From: Clarkia xantiana subsp. parviflora
Lineage: Eukaryota > Streptophyta > Magnoliopsida > Myrtales > Onagraceae
Direction: 5' to 3'
Assembly (NCBI GenBank): GCA_036873135.1
Contig: JAPTYO010000012.1
Coordinates: forward strand, 8,688,090 to 8,752,089
Length of the DNA stretch: 64,000 nt
The translations under genes were made by a program, and so were the position numbers. The notes beneath the pieces are model-generated. The model saw only the letters and a list, made by a program, of their open reading frames with translations, did no database searches and had not been told where the DNA came from. Position 1 is the first letter of the stretch, and the number at the start of each line of letters is the position of its first letter. Below, piece after piece: positions 9,741 through 20,640 of the stretch.

Positions 9741-12700
9741 CTAAGGATATGGGGTGGCCACTGTGTCTGTTGCCACGTACTCCTTGAAGCTTCCATTGTA
9801 GATCATTTCTTCCACTTCCACCTTCAACACCATGCAGTTGTTGGTTTGATGCCCCCAGGTCCCATGGTACTCACACCAACCCTGTGCATCCTTACCAAGG
9901 AAGGCCTTGCCTTCCTCCCTGCATGCTGGCAGCTCTTGCTTGAGGCGCTTGTGGAAGATTTCTTCTATGCTGAGTGTGAGGGGTGTGAATGTGAAATTGA
10001 CATCTCCTCCCAATGTGTCTGCTTTTCTTCCTTTCTCTGGAACATCATCCAACTGTTCCACTTCTTGTTCAAATGCCCTATCCAGCCTTGTCTTGAGCTC
10101 TCTCATTGTGCTCGTCATAACCATCTCATAGAGCCCTCCATAGGCCTCGAATGAGCTTGGATGCATGTTTCTGATGAATGCTCTGACTGCTTCTCCCCTT
10201 GTGATGCCCATGTTGGCACCATAATCAAAGAATCTCTGGAAATAACTTGATATAGACTCCTGCGGCATTTGCTTAATATCATCTATGTAGCGAAAGCCTC
10301 TTAGGATGGAATCCCTTGTCCTGCTCCCTATTATGGTGTCTGGCTGCCAAGGTATGGATGTCACCTTCACAGCCTTGTCCCTGTATCTCCTTGTAGGCAC
10401 TGTTTGAAAAAACTGCCTGCTCAGGCGGAGTGTCACTCCACTCTTCCTCCTTCCTTGCCTTTGTCTCCCTCCCCTCTTTCTTTTATCCTGGTTGGCTCCT
10501 GCCATGACCACAGCCACTGTGTCTGTCCTGCGTGATCCATGTCTCATTGAATTGACATAGCATTGTCTTGCAGTACGTTGATCACCCAGGACCTCTCCCA
10601 CTCCGTTCTCCGTGATGTACTTCAGCTTCTGGTGAACAGTGGATGGCACTATTTCATATGGATTTATGGTTGTCCTTCCTAGGATCCCATTGTAGGCTCC
10701 TAGGCTCTCAACCACCAAGAAATTGACATTTACCTTCAGCTGGGTCCATCCTTGGCCCATGGTCACTGGCAGTGTTATCATCCCCAGGGGGTAGCTTGTT
10801 GCCCCTGAGAAGCCAACTAGAGGGAAGTTGACCGGATTGATGTCTCCTTTGGTTTTCCCTATCTCTTCCAACACTCTCAGGCTTAGGAGGTCAGCTGAGC
10901 TGCCCCCATCCACCAAAATTCTCTTTACATCAAAATTATCAATATCTAAAGTAATAACTAGAGCATCATCGTGTGGAAAGACGATGTGGCTTTTGTCCTT
11001 CTCCGAGAACTCTATCTTCACTTCTTCTCCTTCTCTTGGTCTTTTCCTCCACCTTGGCACTGAGCTTAGCTTGGATGCATAGACTTCCCTTGCATTAGCA
11101 GTTGGGCCACCTGATGCTGCCCCCCCATGTATCATGTTGATGACTCCTCTTTTGTTGGGTGGAGGGTTATAGTCTACCTTTTCCTTGCCCTTGTCTTTCT
11201 GTGGTGGCCCCAGCTGCATGCTATTGCCCCCATGGTCTACGAACTGCTTCAGTTCTCCCCTCTGGACGATGTTGTTTATGCTTAGCTTTAAGCTAAAGCA
11301 TTCATTTGTGTCGTGACCATAAGCCTCGTGGTTATCACACCATCTATCCTTGTGATTTCCTACCATTGGGGCTCTCCACCTTGCAGGGGGTGACCATAGC
11401 TTTTGGTTCCGCATCTCTCTAAGTACGGTGGCTGGAGTGGCGTTCAGTGGGATGAACTTAATGACATTGATTTCTCTAGCCTTTAAGGGTTCACCCATTT
11501 GGTTTCTTTGCTGTGGTGGACGCCACTCTTGTTGTCTTGCATGCTGCGGCGGACGCCACTCTTGTTGCCTTGCTTGCTGCGGTGCCTGGGGTGGTTTTCC
11601 TTTGTTTGGCCTTTGAGTATCCTCTTTGGCTTCCTGGATTTTGGCCTTCTTGCTTGCCCTGTGCCTCTCAAGGTCAATATGCGTTTTAACTCTCCCTGCA
11701 AGTTCCTCCAAGGTGCTTGCTGGCTTTTTGGCCATCTTTTCAGCCAATGTTGACCCAAAGCGACCTAAGTTTCTGATGAAGGCTCTGATTATCTCCCCTT
11801 CAGTGATGTCTCCCTGGATGTCTGCAATATTCTGGTTGAACCTAGTGTAGTAGCTGGCCAGGGTTTCATCATATTCTTGTTTTACGTCATCAATGGAGCC
11901 TGTTCCCTTGAGGAGTTTCCTCTCCCCTAGGTATCTCTGCAGAAACTTAGCTTTTAGCTGCTCCCATGAGTGGATGCTCTCAGAGGGCAGGCTGAAGAAC
12001 CAATGTGAGGCCACCCCTGATAGGGTGTTTGGGAAAAGGAGTGCCTTGTATCTTTCATCAGTGGTCCTCCCAAATAGGGAGGCCTCATGCTGCTGGATAT
12101 GTTCTAGGGGGTCTCCCTTCCCGTTATACTTTGCAATTTGCACTGTGTGCAGGGAGTCTGGCACTCTGTTCATCTCCAGTTCTCTTGTGAAAGGATGGTT
12201 CGTCTTGTCACTTAGGCAGTGCAGGCTGGGTTTCTTTGACTCATTCAGTTTCCGGGTTATCATGGCTTCTATCTCCTCCGGGGTGATCATCACCTGTGCC
12301 GGAGTATAACCCCTCTGATACCCATTGTAGTTGTAGACTGGGCTTACTGGGTTGCCTTGTCCCTGCTGGTATGGACTGTAGGTGTACCCTTGATACGCCT
12401 GCTGGGGTGCTTCATAGAAGTCCTGCCTCCTTGGAGGTCTTGCTTGTCTTTCCTCTCCCAGCGGGGTGTAAGCCCTGTTGCTCTGTTGTTGCCTAGGAGG
12501 CACAAATTCTTGCCTTCCCTCTGGGGGTGGCTCTTGGTGATATCTTCTTTGTTCCTCTCGCTGCCCTGCTTGAGGGTGCGAGTAGTAGTCTTCTGCTGGG
12601 ATCTGCTCCTCCTCCTGAGCTTCAGTGTAAGTTCCTTGGGTGTATGCCGGCCTTGCATACGCTGTGTGGGCGCGGTTGCCATCTCTTTGTGCCGGCATCC

Positions 12701-13022
12701 CATGCGGGTACCCTTGGGGTTGCTCTTCATAATAGTATCCCTCCGGGGGTGCCGTGTTGTGGGAAGGCACTCCCTGTTGTCCTCTTTCTCTCTGTGGCCT
12801 TCTTGCCCGGGGGGTGGAGGCTGTGGAGGACTCAGCCCCAGCTGGGCGTGAGGGTCCTCCCTCCTGGTTGTTCTGTTGCTGAGGAGGTTGTGGTATGTCT
12901 TGGGGCTCTGAGTGCATTGGCTGCTTCCCAGGGTTAGGCCGCCTCCCTAGAGGTATGGGTCCTCTTCTCCGCCCATTGCCTCCAGGTGGGTGTTGGGGCC
13001 TGGATACCCTACTGTTGGTCAT
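9741..13022 (-). CDS. Tat-1 Gag-protease polyprotein with a second, C-terminal Gag-like segment
   Basis: An intact 1093-codon ORF starting just inside the 5' LTR. Residues 1-250 are proline, glutamine and tyrosine rich. About 293-455 is the retrotransposon Gag domain (AKYNGKGDPLEHIQ; WFFSLPSESI). C562, H565, H570 and C575 form a C-x2-H-x4-H-x4-C knuckle-like motif. About 689-800 is an aspartic protease-like domain with ILVDGGSSADLL (D705) in place of the usual D-T/S-G. Where reverse transcriptase should follow, residues 910-992 instead look like a second partial Gag (SSYFQRFFDYGANMGITRG, with AFIRN as in the first), followed by a second C-x2-H-x4-H-x4-C (1050-1063). Capsid assembly and protein cleavage are the expected roles; the Gag-PR-Gag layout is unusual. 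The frame is open throughout, in contrast to the broken pol of Tat-2. Confidence 0.9.
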   Translation of the reverse strand: MTNSRVSRPQHPPGGNGRRRGPIPLGRRPNPGKQPMHSEPQDIPQPPQQQNNQEGGPSRPAGAESSTASTPRARRPQRERGQQGVPSHNTAPPEGYYYEEQPQGYPHGMPAQRDGNRAHTAYARPAYTQGTYTEAQEEEQIPAEDYYSHPQAGQREEQRRYHQEPPPEGRQEFVPPRQQQSNRAYTPLGEERQARPPRRQDFYEAPQQAYQGYTYSPYQQGQGNPVSPVYNYNGYQRGYTPAQVMITPEEIEAMITRKLNESKKPSLHCLSDKTNHPFTRELEMNRVPDSLHTVQIAKYNGKGDPLEHIQQHEASLFGRTTDERYKALLFPNTLSGVASHWFFSLPSESIHSWEQLKAKFLQRYLGERKLLKGTGSIDDVKQEYDETLASYYTRFNQNIADIQGDITEGEIIRAFIRNLGRFGSTLAEKMAKKPASTLEELAGRVKTHIDLERHRASKKAKIQEAKEDTQRPNKGKPPQAPQQARQQEWRPPQHARQQEWRPPQQRNQMGEPLKAREINVIKFIPLNATPATVLREMRNQKLWSPPARWRAPMVGNHKDRWCDNHEAYGHDTNECFSLKLSINNIVQRGELKQFVDHGGNSMQLGPPQKDKGKEKVDYNPPPNKRGVINMIHGGAASGGPTANAREVYASKLSSVPRWRKRPREGEEVKIEFSEKDKSHIVFPHDDALVITLDIDNFDVKRILVDGGSSADLLSLRVLEEIGKTKGDINPVNFPLVGFSGATSYPLGMITLPVTMGQGWTQLKVNVNFLVVESLGAYNGILGRTTINPYEIVPSTVHQKLKYITENGVGEVLGDQRTARQCYVNSMRHGSRRTDTVAVVMAGANQDKRKRGGRQRQGRRKSGVTLRLSRQFFQTVPTRRYRDKAVKVTSIPWQPDTIIGSRTRDSILRGFRYIDDIKQMPQESISSYFQRFFDYGANMGITRGEAVRAFIRNMHPSSFEAYGGLYEMVMTSTMRELKTRLDRAFEQEVEQLDDVPEKGRKADTLGGDVNFTFTPLTLSIEEIFHKRLKQELPACREEGKAFLGKDAQGWCEYHGTWGHQTNNCMVLKVEVEEMIYNGSFKEYVATDTVATPYP

Positions 13023-13055
13023 AGCTCGTGTGATAGCCAGGCTTTCTGCTCGAAG

Positions 13056-13072
13056 CCTACAGACGGCGCCAA
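13056..13072 (-). other. Tat-1 primer-binding site
   Basis: Directly after the 5' LTR the minus strand reads TTGGCGCCGTCTGTAGG. The start TTGGCGCCGTCTGT is shared with Tat-2 and, with one change, with the element at 21286. This is the usual primer-binding sequence of Tat-type elements; which tRNA it pairs with I would not state without a search. Confidence 0.85.
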
Positions 13073-13073
13073 G

Positions 13074-13951
13074 TGTTAAGTTATGAGATCTCGGTCAACG
13101 GGGTGTCGGCTTTGATCTCACTCCTTACGGGGGATGTGTATGATTTGGTCTTCTCGGGTCGCCTTGCCTTTGTCTCTGTCCTTCTTCCTTTCCTTCTTCC
13201 CTTGGGTCCTTCTCTTCTTCTCTCCCTTTGCCCTGCAAAAGGGGCAATACCAGACACGGAGGAGGGGGGGGGTGGTGCCTGGTGAACCCTCTCTGATGCC
13301 TAAGTCAGAACTATATTTCTAGAGAGATAAAGCTAGAGAGATGTCAGAGCTAAAATGTCCAATTAGCCAAGATGATCAAATGAGTTGTGAAGGTGGGGTA
13401 TTTATAGGCAACGGTGTCATTAAGGTGGCTTAATGACATCGTTAACCTCTAAACACAATTAATTAACCTTTAAGCATATAATTAAGACCTTGGGATTCGG
13501 AGGAGGTAGGCGGAGTGGACCGAGCATGGGCGTCTGAGGATGGTGTCGGGACCCTTGGGGGGGAGGAATCCGACCCCCAAGGGTAGGGGTTGGGTGAGGG
13601 CACCCAACCCCTCCTAGGGAGGGTGGGGTTGGCCAACCCCATCCCTCCTAGGAGGGATCGGGTCAGCCGACCCGATCTCTCCTAGGAGAGATCGGGTTGG
13701 CCGACCCGATCCGATCTCTCCTAGGAGAGATCGGGTTGGTCCACCCGATCTCCCCTAGGGGAGGTCGGGTGTGGCCACCCAACCTCACCTAGGTGAGTCC
13801 TTCGTTGTCGGACGGGCGCTTCGGCCCCGTCCGAGCCGTTGGTGTTCTCGCGAAGTGTCCGGGTTGAAGTTTCGATTTGCAATCATAAATGGGACGATAA
13901 AAATACAACGGTTCGGAAGTCAACGGGTTCAAATTGGGCGTATATCCATCA
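13074..13951 (-). repeat. Tat-1 5' LTR (right copy, 878 bp)
   Basis: It pairs with 3335-4240. The minus-strand TATA-like box is at 13399-13406. Its palindrome comb has six CCTAGG centres (13613, 13647, 13681, 13720, 13754, 13788), with 34-bp spacing except one 39-bp step caused by a 5-bp duplication (CCGAT). It therefore lacks one unit of the left LTR, which explains nearly all of the length difference. Confidence 0.95.
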
Positions 13952-13956
13952 GGGCA

Positions 13957-15690
13957 CTTGGAAAATTTTGTAGCGGAATCTCATCCTTCCCACACCCATC
14001 GGATTTGTGCAAAGCATGGAGGGGTCACATCTTGACCTAAATGCATGCCATCATACTACATGGAATAACTAATACAGTGCATATTTATTCACGAATGTTA
14101 CATATATGTGATATTTATTCGATTTCCGTCACCAAATTGCAAATAATTTATCATTGCATTCATCTGTATAAGCTTGCATCTAATTTCTTTAATGGTTTAA
14201 GTTAAACATGACTTGGTCACTGAATAATTCATCTGTTTATATAATATGGTGCAACAATTTAATATTTTATCATTTATTTAGAGGTTAAAGGTTCAAACTT
14301 CACTGAGAACCACAAAAACTAGATATTTATGATCAACACTTTAACCCTTACGAGCTGACTCGGTGAGAGTGAGAATTATTTTAGGTATATAAATTAAACA
14401 CGTTACAATGCGCACCTAATGACCCCCTATAAACCGCAGAAATCAAATATTGATATTGAGTCTAAGAATATTAGGATTTTCTATTGTGCTTCAAAAACAT
14501 TATGTTTGTGCTATTTTTACCAAATAGGATAGACTTAATTGTAACATAAGTAAAACTTTAAAATTATCATTTTTTTAGCTATACCAAGAATTTGCAAAAT
14601 ACTATTAATAATGTAGATTTCCATATAGTTACCTTTAAGGGCAATAGAAAATGAAAAAGAAAAAAAAACAAAAGAGATACCGCAAGTATAAAGTTTTTGA
14701 ACCATTGTAGGCCTATAAATATTCAACCCGAACTTAAATTTTTATGTTTCTAATTCAACCGATGTAACCCAATTAATCGATCTATTATATTAAACAAATT
14801 TTGCATGTTAACCTGAACTCGTGGTCGATTAGATCACTTGGTATAGGAGATGGAAACTATATATATATATATATATAATGCATATTTTAATTTCTTAGCT
14901 CACTTCAGATTTAAAACTTGAAGTATTCAAAAAATTTCTTATTATTCCTAATAGAACAGCTGTATAATAAATCTATATACTGCAACGTTAAACTGAGACA
15001 TCAACTTTTTAACGTCATCTTTATTCTTATGTCTCCCTTATAATGAAATTACTTCATTCTTATGTTGTTATCTTGAAGGATTATCTCTTCAAAATTGTAA
15101 TTGGCACATCTACATTTACGTTTGTTTGTATGTTGGACCCCGTCAAAATCTAAAGTTTGTTTATCTATTCATCTTTTCTCATTATACGATATAGTGGTCA
15201 TTGTTTAAGATGTTTCTAAAACATCTGTAAGAATAGTATCTCTGGCCGAACTATTTCTAATCTAATATTCTAATTACGTAAATGAATTGAAACTTGTTGA
15301 TGAACCTCACTGCTCTTTTGCTAATGGTTAGCGTACTATTTAGATTATATATTTGTTTGGGCTTATTGCATTTTGATTCTGCAATAAATTTAGATCAAAT
15401 ACTACTTCTTTAATCTCCTGAATTTTATTCGTTGTTATAGACAATAAAGAGTTGTCCATACTGTGAAAAACTGAAAACTGTATAAAGGAAGCAGTTTTCA
15501 CAACTGGCAAACTATTAATTTCATGTTGCTTTCATTGAAGGAGTTCAATGGGGACTTTATATATTTCACATCAACATCTTTTATTATATTGTATATTTAG
15601 GTACAATCCATAACTTCTCATGTGTTTTACTTATATATGCACGACCTTATCGAGTTAGCTAGGAAATATGTACCAATCTACTGGTGCATG
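13957..15690. other. AT-rich spacer
   Basis: No gene can be supported. A string at about 14281-14400 (AGGTTCAAACTTC followed later by GGTGAGAGTGAG) faintly resembles tRNA-derived SINE sequence but lacks a paired promoter box. A short (TA)n lies near 14861-14876. Confidence 0.5.
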
Positions 15691-15693
15691 AAC

Positions 15694-16515
15694 TCATGCA
15701 CTAACTGAGATTTGGCAAGTACTTGAAAAGGCGAGGCTTTGACATTGGTTATCCCATGGACTCGGCCATTGTCCACTGGTTCATCTTCTTGGGTCTGAAC
15801 TTCAAAATCTAGCAAAAAAGAAGCAAGTAAATGACCGACGCGTAGAAATCCCTTCTTCCTCCTAAAAAATCAAGTACTTGAAATTATGGCCCTGAAATCC
15901 ATTTTCTAATGACTATTCGCTTAGTTGCTTCATCACTTTCATCTTTCTGCTTTAATAGTTGAACTTGGTTCTCTTCATATCCAACATCTAACCACATTGC
16001 AGAGGGTTAAAAAAACACACACAATTAGAAAGTCTTTAATTTATAAATTGAGATGAAAAACTGACTTTTTTGAGTCACCAACCTGAGCTTCAAGTATCTT
16101 TAGTTTATGATAATGGATGTCTTGCATCTTCCGTCCTTGTCCATAGGTGTTTGAAACACGGTTTTTTACTTCAACTAAGAGGTCATCGCTCTCACTCTGA
16201 AGTAAAGAAAATAAATATAAGTTTGTTTTACCTAAACCCGTCCTTTTTTTTTTTCCCGAAATGCTATTTGAGAGTGTCTGAGATTCCGAAGAGTTTCATT
16301 TCAGACTGGTTAAAAGATAATTTATACAAAACTGGTAAATAATCATCAGACTTATAATAAACTATTTCGAAGAATTAAAATGATAAGTTAAAAAGCATTT
16401 GCTACCTCTTTCTCGTCCAAGGGTCGATTCAATTCATGCAGTTATTTGTTCATTGAGCTCTGCAGAAGAGCATGCTCCCGCTCCTTTGCTACTTCTTCAG
16501 TGTGTTGGGAATCGC
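15694..16515 (-). pseudogene. Broken fragment of a kinesin-4 (FRA1/KIN-4-like) gene
   Basis: Read on the minus strand, 16406-16515 gives GDSQHTEEVAKEREHALLQ, then SSMNK, a stop (TAA, complement at 16442-16444), then LHELNRPLDEKE. 16083-16196 gives VSNTYGQGRKMQDIHYHKLK then ILEAQ. About 15889-15990 gives YEENQVQLLKQKDESDEATK. These match, in order, stretches of the stalk of plant kinesin-4 proteins (known pattern: EVAKEWEH, MDKELHELNKRL, LKALEAQ, ENQVQLLKQK). The segments end at plausible splice sites, so introns were kept and this is a genomic duplicate. The motor domain is absent. A further open stretch at 15694-15810 (ending HEFMHQ then stop) does not match kinesin as I know it. The internal stop and missing exons make it a pseudogene. 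Confidence 0.68.
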
Positions 16516-19170
16516 CTAATAGATTACAAACAATAATCGACATATATTCCAAATCGGTGAAGTTGATTTTACATTAATTTAAGTACTTTATGAGCAAATC
16601 ACTTAGTCAGTCGCACTGGGAAAATAACAAACTGATCTAACATATCACATTATCACTATACCAATTACATACACACCATCATTATCTTTCAAGAAATATG
16701 ATTCGGATTCAGTATGCTCTAGCAAACTATAAAAATATCCAACACTTGACTAACACAACCCACATATTTTAAAGAGGGTAGTCTGAATCTTTAGAACCTG
16801 TCTCATTGAACTTATAGAATAATTTCATTTTCCTGAAGCTATTATACTGTTACAATCGGCTAGAGAGGCCCGGATAAACCACCAGTCCTTCAATTCTACA
16901 ATTTGGCACAGACACAACTTGCAAGAAAGATTACTTATCATTAACCAGTGTTCAATTGCAAAATAATGCTCTATTATTGAAGAAGGGAACGGTGCAGTTA
17001 CCTGATCTATGAAGCAACCAAATGGATTTTCCATTGATAACAGCCTTGATTAGATACACCGAAACATACAATTCGAACTTGATGAAGTGAGTGTCAATAT
17101 CTTCTCTTATTTCAATTTTGATTAAACTACTGCAGGCTGCAGCTTACTTGTTTTTCAACGCGCATGCACAAATTGACACTGTCATGCTCAGCTGCTTTAA
17201 TTAGTTTCGCAGGTGCAACACTGCAACTTGTTTAATCAGATTTAACCCCCACTTAGTTTAATGCTTATTTTGTATTTTTCTCTATGTATGCCAAAAATAC
17301 TACTAAATAGTTAAGCTTATAGGATACAGTTAATTCAATTTTTTAACCCAACTATTGCAGGCAATCCAAATTTGTTAATATGTGAGATTTTAAGAAAATT
17401 AATATGATCTTATGTTATGCGTTGAATGGGTTTTTTTTGTTAACCAATCATAAAACTCAAATTTGTAATGGCTGTCATGGCTAATGTAACCAGTTCGGAA
17501 CAGAAAATCATCTTGCACTTATTGCAGTACTTTTAAGTTACATATAATAAGCAACTTAAAATTTCTCCGAGTTCTGATTTTCAAATAGTAAGACAAATAA
17601 ATCCTAATAAATCTAATATTATTTGATCATTCATATATTTAGATATCTCCTATAGAACTCCCACACTCGGCTTTAACCATTTCTCAAGTCAATCATCACC
17701 CAACACCATTTACACAAACGTATAGTTATAAATTAACAACTTAAATGTAAAGCAGTCTGAACCCTAATTGGATCATTTTGTCGAGCATGTGAATTAGAAG
17801 AAACAGGTACAGGTGCTAAGATATCGGCCAAACCCATTTTTCATTTATTGTTTCAGTCAGTCAATGCGAATTGTTGAACAATTTTGCTATAACTGAATAA
17901 CCTATGAAGGATAAGAGCTATAATATGGTTTTAAATAATCATTGTTAAACTATTAAGAATTAACAGAAGCAGTTATTTATCATTAGGCAAAGATTGAGCG
18001 GCAATGCTAAGTTCCAAAAAAACTCTTCACAATTTTGAACTGGACACTTAAGCTATGTGAAGTTTGGTCCAATTTAGAGATGATGGACCTAATATTAAAA
18101 TATGTTGATTTGTTTTGTTTCATAAAAATAATCGATATTTATATAGTTATAAAGAAAACAAGCAATCTATGGAGTAATCGCCAATTTATGATAACGATAT
18201 AGATATTATGAGAACTTACTGACTTATGCAGTCTATGCAATAAGAATGTGTGCACCTTGCGGCTGAAATAAATCATCTACTTGCTTTTGTTCAACACAAA
18301 TTTCACCGATGAAATTGAGAGATGAAGAGTTTGAACATTAACCCACTTCTGTTGAAGAGATGTCTAAACTAAAAGAAGAATAAATAAAGCAGAATAATTA
18401 TTGGGCATAACTCATAAAATGAAGGAAATGTTGTGGAAGGAAATACGATAAACAATTAGTAGAATATATGCAAACTACAACTATAGCAGAACATATGCAA
18501 ACAATCCTAGATAATCGATGTAATACGCTCTACATGTATTAAGTAAGATACATGTAAAAAAAGGAAATTCATTTATTATCAATTTTTTAACAGAAATTCA
18601 TTGGAACATTTTGTCAAGCAGGTTGTGTGCAAAAATTTAAGTTGGTTTATTGGTTACAAATAAATGAAGAAGGCAATTTAGAAGGATTGGTTACAAATAA
18701 ATGAACAAGGCAATTTAGAATGCATGAGGTTTAGTAGAGCATTACCGGAGCAATGCAAGCAAGGTGGTCGTGTTGTCTGCAACAGTTTGTGAGAAGTAAA
18801 GAAGAACAGATGATGGAGCGCAGCTGAAGGCCGACAATAGGATTTGTGGTATGCGAGCAGAGCGTTTGATTTTTGGAAAACGGTTCCAACACAGAAATGA
18901 AAATATGTGCCGTTCTTGCTGTTAATTGATTATTTTGATGAGATTTCCAATGGGTGCATAGGTTAGGAATAGGTGTGAAGGAGAGAATGAGCGTTGAGAG
19001 AAAACTTCAGAAGATAAGCGCGCGCTTTTGCCTTTTGTGAGGACAATTTTCTAGTGAGGACAATTTTGAGTTTTCACATTTTTATTTATGTAATATATGT
19101 AATATATATATATATATACGAGCCCAAATTATGAGCGAGCCCAATAATCATGACCGATATAAAGTTTTAA
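16516..19170. other. AT-rich spacer, possible remnants of the same minus-strand gene
   Basis: No intact ORF. Around 18740-19030 the composition is more balanced, and on the minus strand ends in GCTCCG followed by GTAATG, which could be a splice donor of a 5' exon. No protein can be read from it. A short (TA)n is at about 19105-19118. Confidence 0.4.
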
Positions 19171-19690
19171 GGGAAAAGTATGTAAAACATGCAACATGTT
19201 TGAAAAAGAAGGTTTTATGGACCAATATGTTTTAAAATATACAACATGTTTGAAAAAGATGGTTTTATAGACCAATATGTTTTAAAATGTAAATATGTTT
19301 ACAAAATATGGCAAAATGTCATTTCGTCCACTTGTTGTCAATCGTCACATTAAGTAGACACATGGGGCCACATTTTAGAAAATAATAACAATAATTAAAA
19401 AAAATTAATTTACACATAGCAGTAATTATTAATGGGTGGATGTAGATAATAACAATAATAATTATTATTTTTTAAAAACGTAACCCGCACATGTCCATTT
19501 AACGAGACTATTGACAACAAGTGGACGGTATATCATTTTACCATATTTTATAAGCTTGTTGTACATTTTAAAACTTATTGGTCCATAAAACCATATTTTC
19601 AAACATATTGTACATTTTAAAACATATTGGTCCATAAAATCATCTTTTTCAAACATGTTGCATGTTTTACATACTTTTCCCAAGTTTTAA
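19162..19690. mobile_element. Second Mutator-type MITE with 9-bp target duplication
   Basis: Element proper 19171-19681 (511 bp), starting GGGAAAAGTATGTAAAAC and ending with its complement. Inverted arms are about 170 bp each and contain internal direct duplications (a block with ATGTTTTAAAATGTA-like sequence appears twice per arm). The perfect 9-bp repeat AAGTTTTAA lies at 19162-19170 and 19682-19690. No coding capacity. Confidence 0.88.
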
Positions 19691-20135
19691 TCAATTATGA
19701 TGAGTTATGAGGCTTACTCTGAAGTAGGCTCTCCCTATACATGATCTTCTAAATTAGGTGACTATATCTGAACTAATTATGATCAAGACGCGCCTCCCTA
19801 ACTAGATGAATTGAGTTTTGATTGAGCATAAATCATATCAAATAAATGAGGAACTAAAATAATAATAAAAATAGTTGACTGAGGTACCAAAAAAGTCAGC
19901 AAGATATTTGAGGTACTCAATATATTAAATAATTATAATTAAGAAAAAAATGAATTAAATATCATAAATAAATTTATAATAAGTAGAAAAACAATATATG
20001 AAAACTATGTTAATGTGAAGTAGTGTTTCAGTACATTGTCACTCGTTAATTAGACGTTAGTGATTCAAATCCCATATTTTAGAATTTGAGAAATATAATT
20101 AATAGTTTATTTCACACCTTATAACTTAACCCGGT
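19691..20135. other. AT-rich spacer
   Basis: No gene. At 20014-20082 a run containing AGTGTTTCAGTACATTGTC and then GTGATTCAAATCCCAT could be the A-box and B-box head of a tRNA-derived SINE, but no tail or target duplication is seen. Confidence 0.4.
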
Positions 20136-20640
20136 TGATGAGACAAGGTCGTCGGGGCTCCGATCTTGGCGGCCTTGCGTCGATTCGTGTTCCCTCGTTC
20201 TTCGTGTTATGCTCCTTCGATCCTTTCCAATCTTACATGCACAAGGGGTAAGCCGGGGGATAACAAAACCAGAGATCAAGTTGTAAATGAAGGATACTTG
20301 GCCCTATTTATAGAGTTTGGAATTTTGGCCCCGGAGAGGCCCACATTTACGGGTGGGACCCGTGTAAAAAGTATTATGGATATGCCATGCGCGTAGCCCG
20401 GGTGTCTATCACCTGGGCTACGGGGTCCGGACGCGGGACGCGATGAACCTGTTAACATCAGACTAGTCTGGTGTTGTGACACCGAACTAGTCCGGTAACG
20501 GTTGTTCGGACTAGTCCGGTGTTGAAAACACCGGACTAGTCCGGCTCGGGAGGACTAGCGCGTATTTTTTAAGGGTCTCGGCCACTTACTATGTTCGGCT
20601 CCCACGCTATCACAAATTGGGCCCTTTAATTAGGCCACAT
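20136..20640 (-). repeat. LTR-like fragment with palindrome comb (ACTAGT centres)
   Basis: The sequence resembles a minus-oriented LTR of the same broad type as Tat-1: an AGGGGTAAGCCGGG region, a minus-strand TATA-like box at 20305-20312, then a U3-like GC-rich part. ACTAGT palindrome centres occur at 20462, 20486, 20510 and 20535 (spacing 24, 24, 25), each in a GGACTAGTCC-like palindrome. The exact ends are not determined; no target duplication was found. Confidence 0.5.

Larger units (their letters stand above)
3330..13956 (-). mobile_element. Tat-1: complete LTR retrotransposon (Ty3/gypsy, Tat-type), lacking reverse transcriptase
   Basis: The element is 3335-13951 (about 10.6 kb), bounded by LTRs 3335-4240 and 13074-13951, each starting TG and ending CA on the plus strand. 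The perfect 5-bp duplication GGGCA lies at 3330-3334 and 13952-13956. It reads on the minus strand: 5' LTR at right, primer-binding site 13056-13072, Gag-protease ORF, tandem repeats, an antisense gene, polypurine tract near 4243-4254, then the 3' LTR at left. No reverse transcriptase, RNase H or integrase is present, so it should depend on enzymes of a relative such as Tat-2. The LTRs differ mainly by indels in a palindrome array, so insertion is recent. Confidence 0.93.

Noticed and set aside
12344..12937. Long plus-strand and out-of-frame ORFs over the N-terminal part of Tat-1 Gag
   Set aside because: Shadows of a GC-rich, proline/glutamine-coding segment; no domain.
20014..20110. tRNA gene or SINE
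   Set aside because: B-box-like GATTCAAATCC is present, but no cloverleaf can be folded and no poly(A) tail or target duplication is visible.
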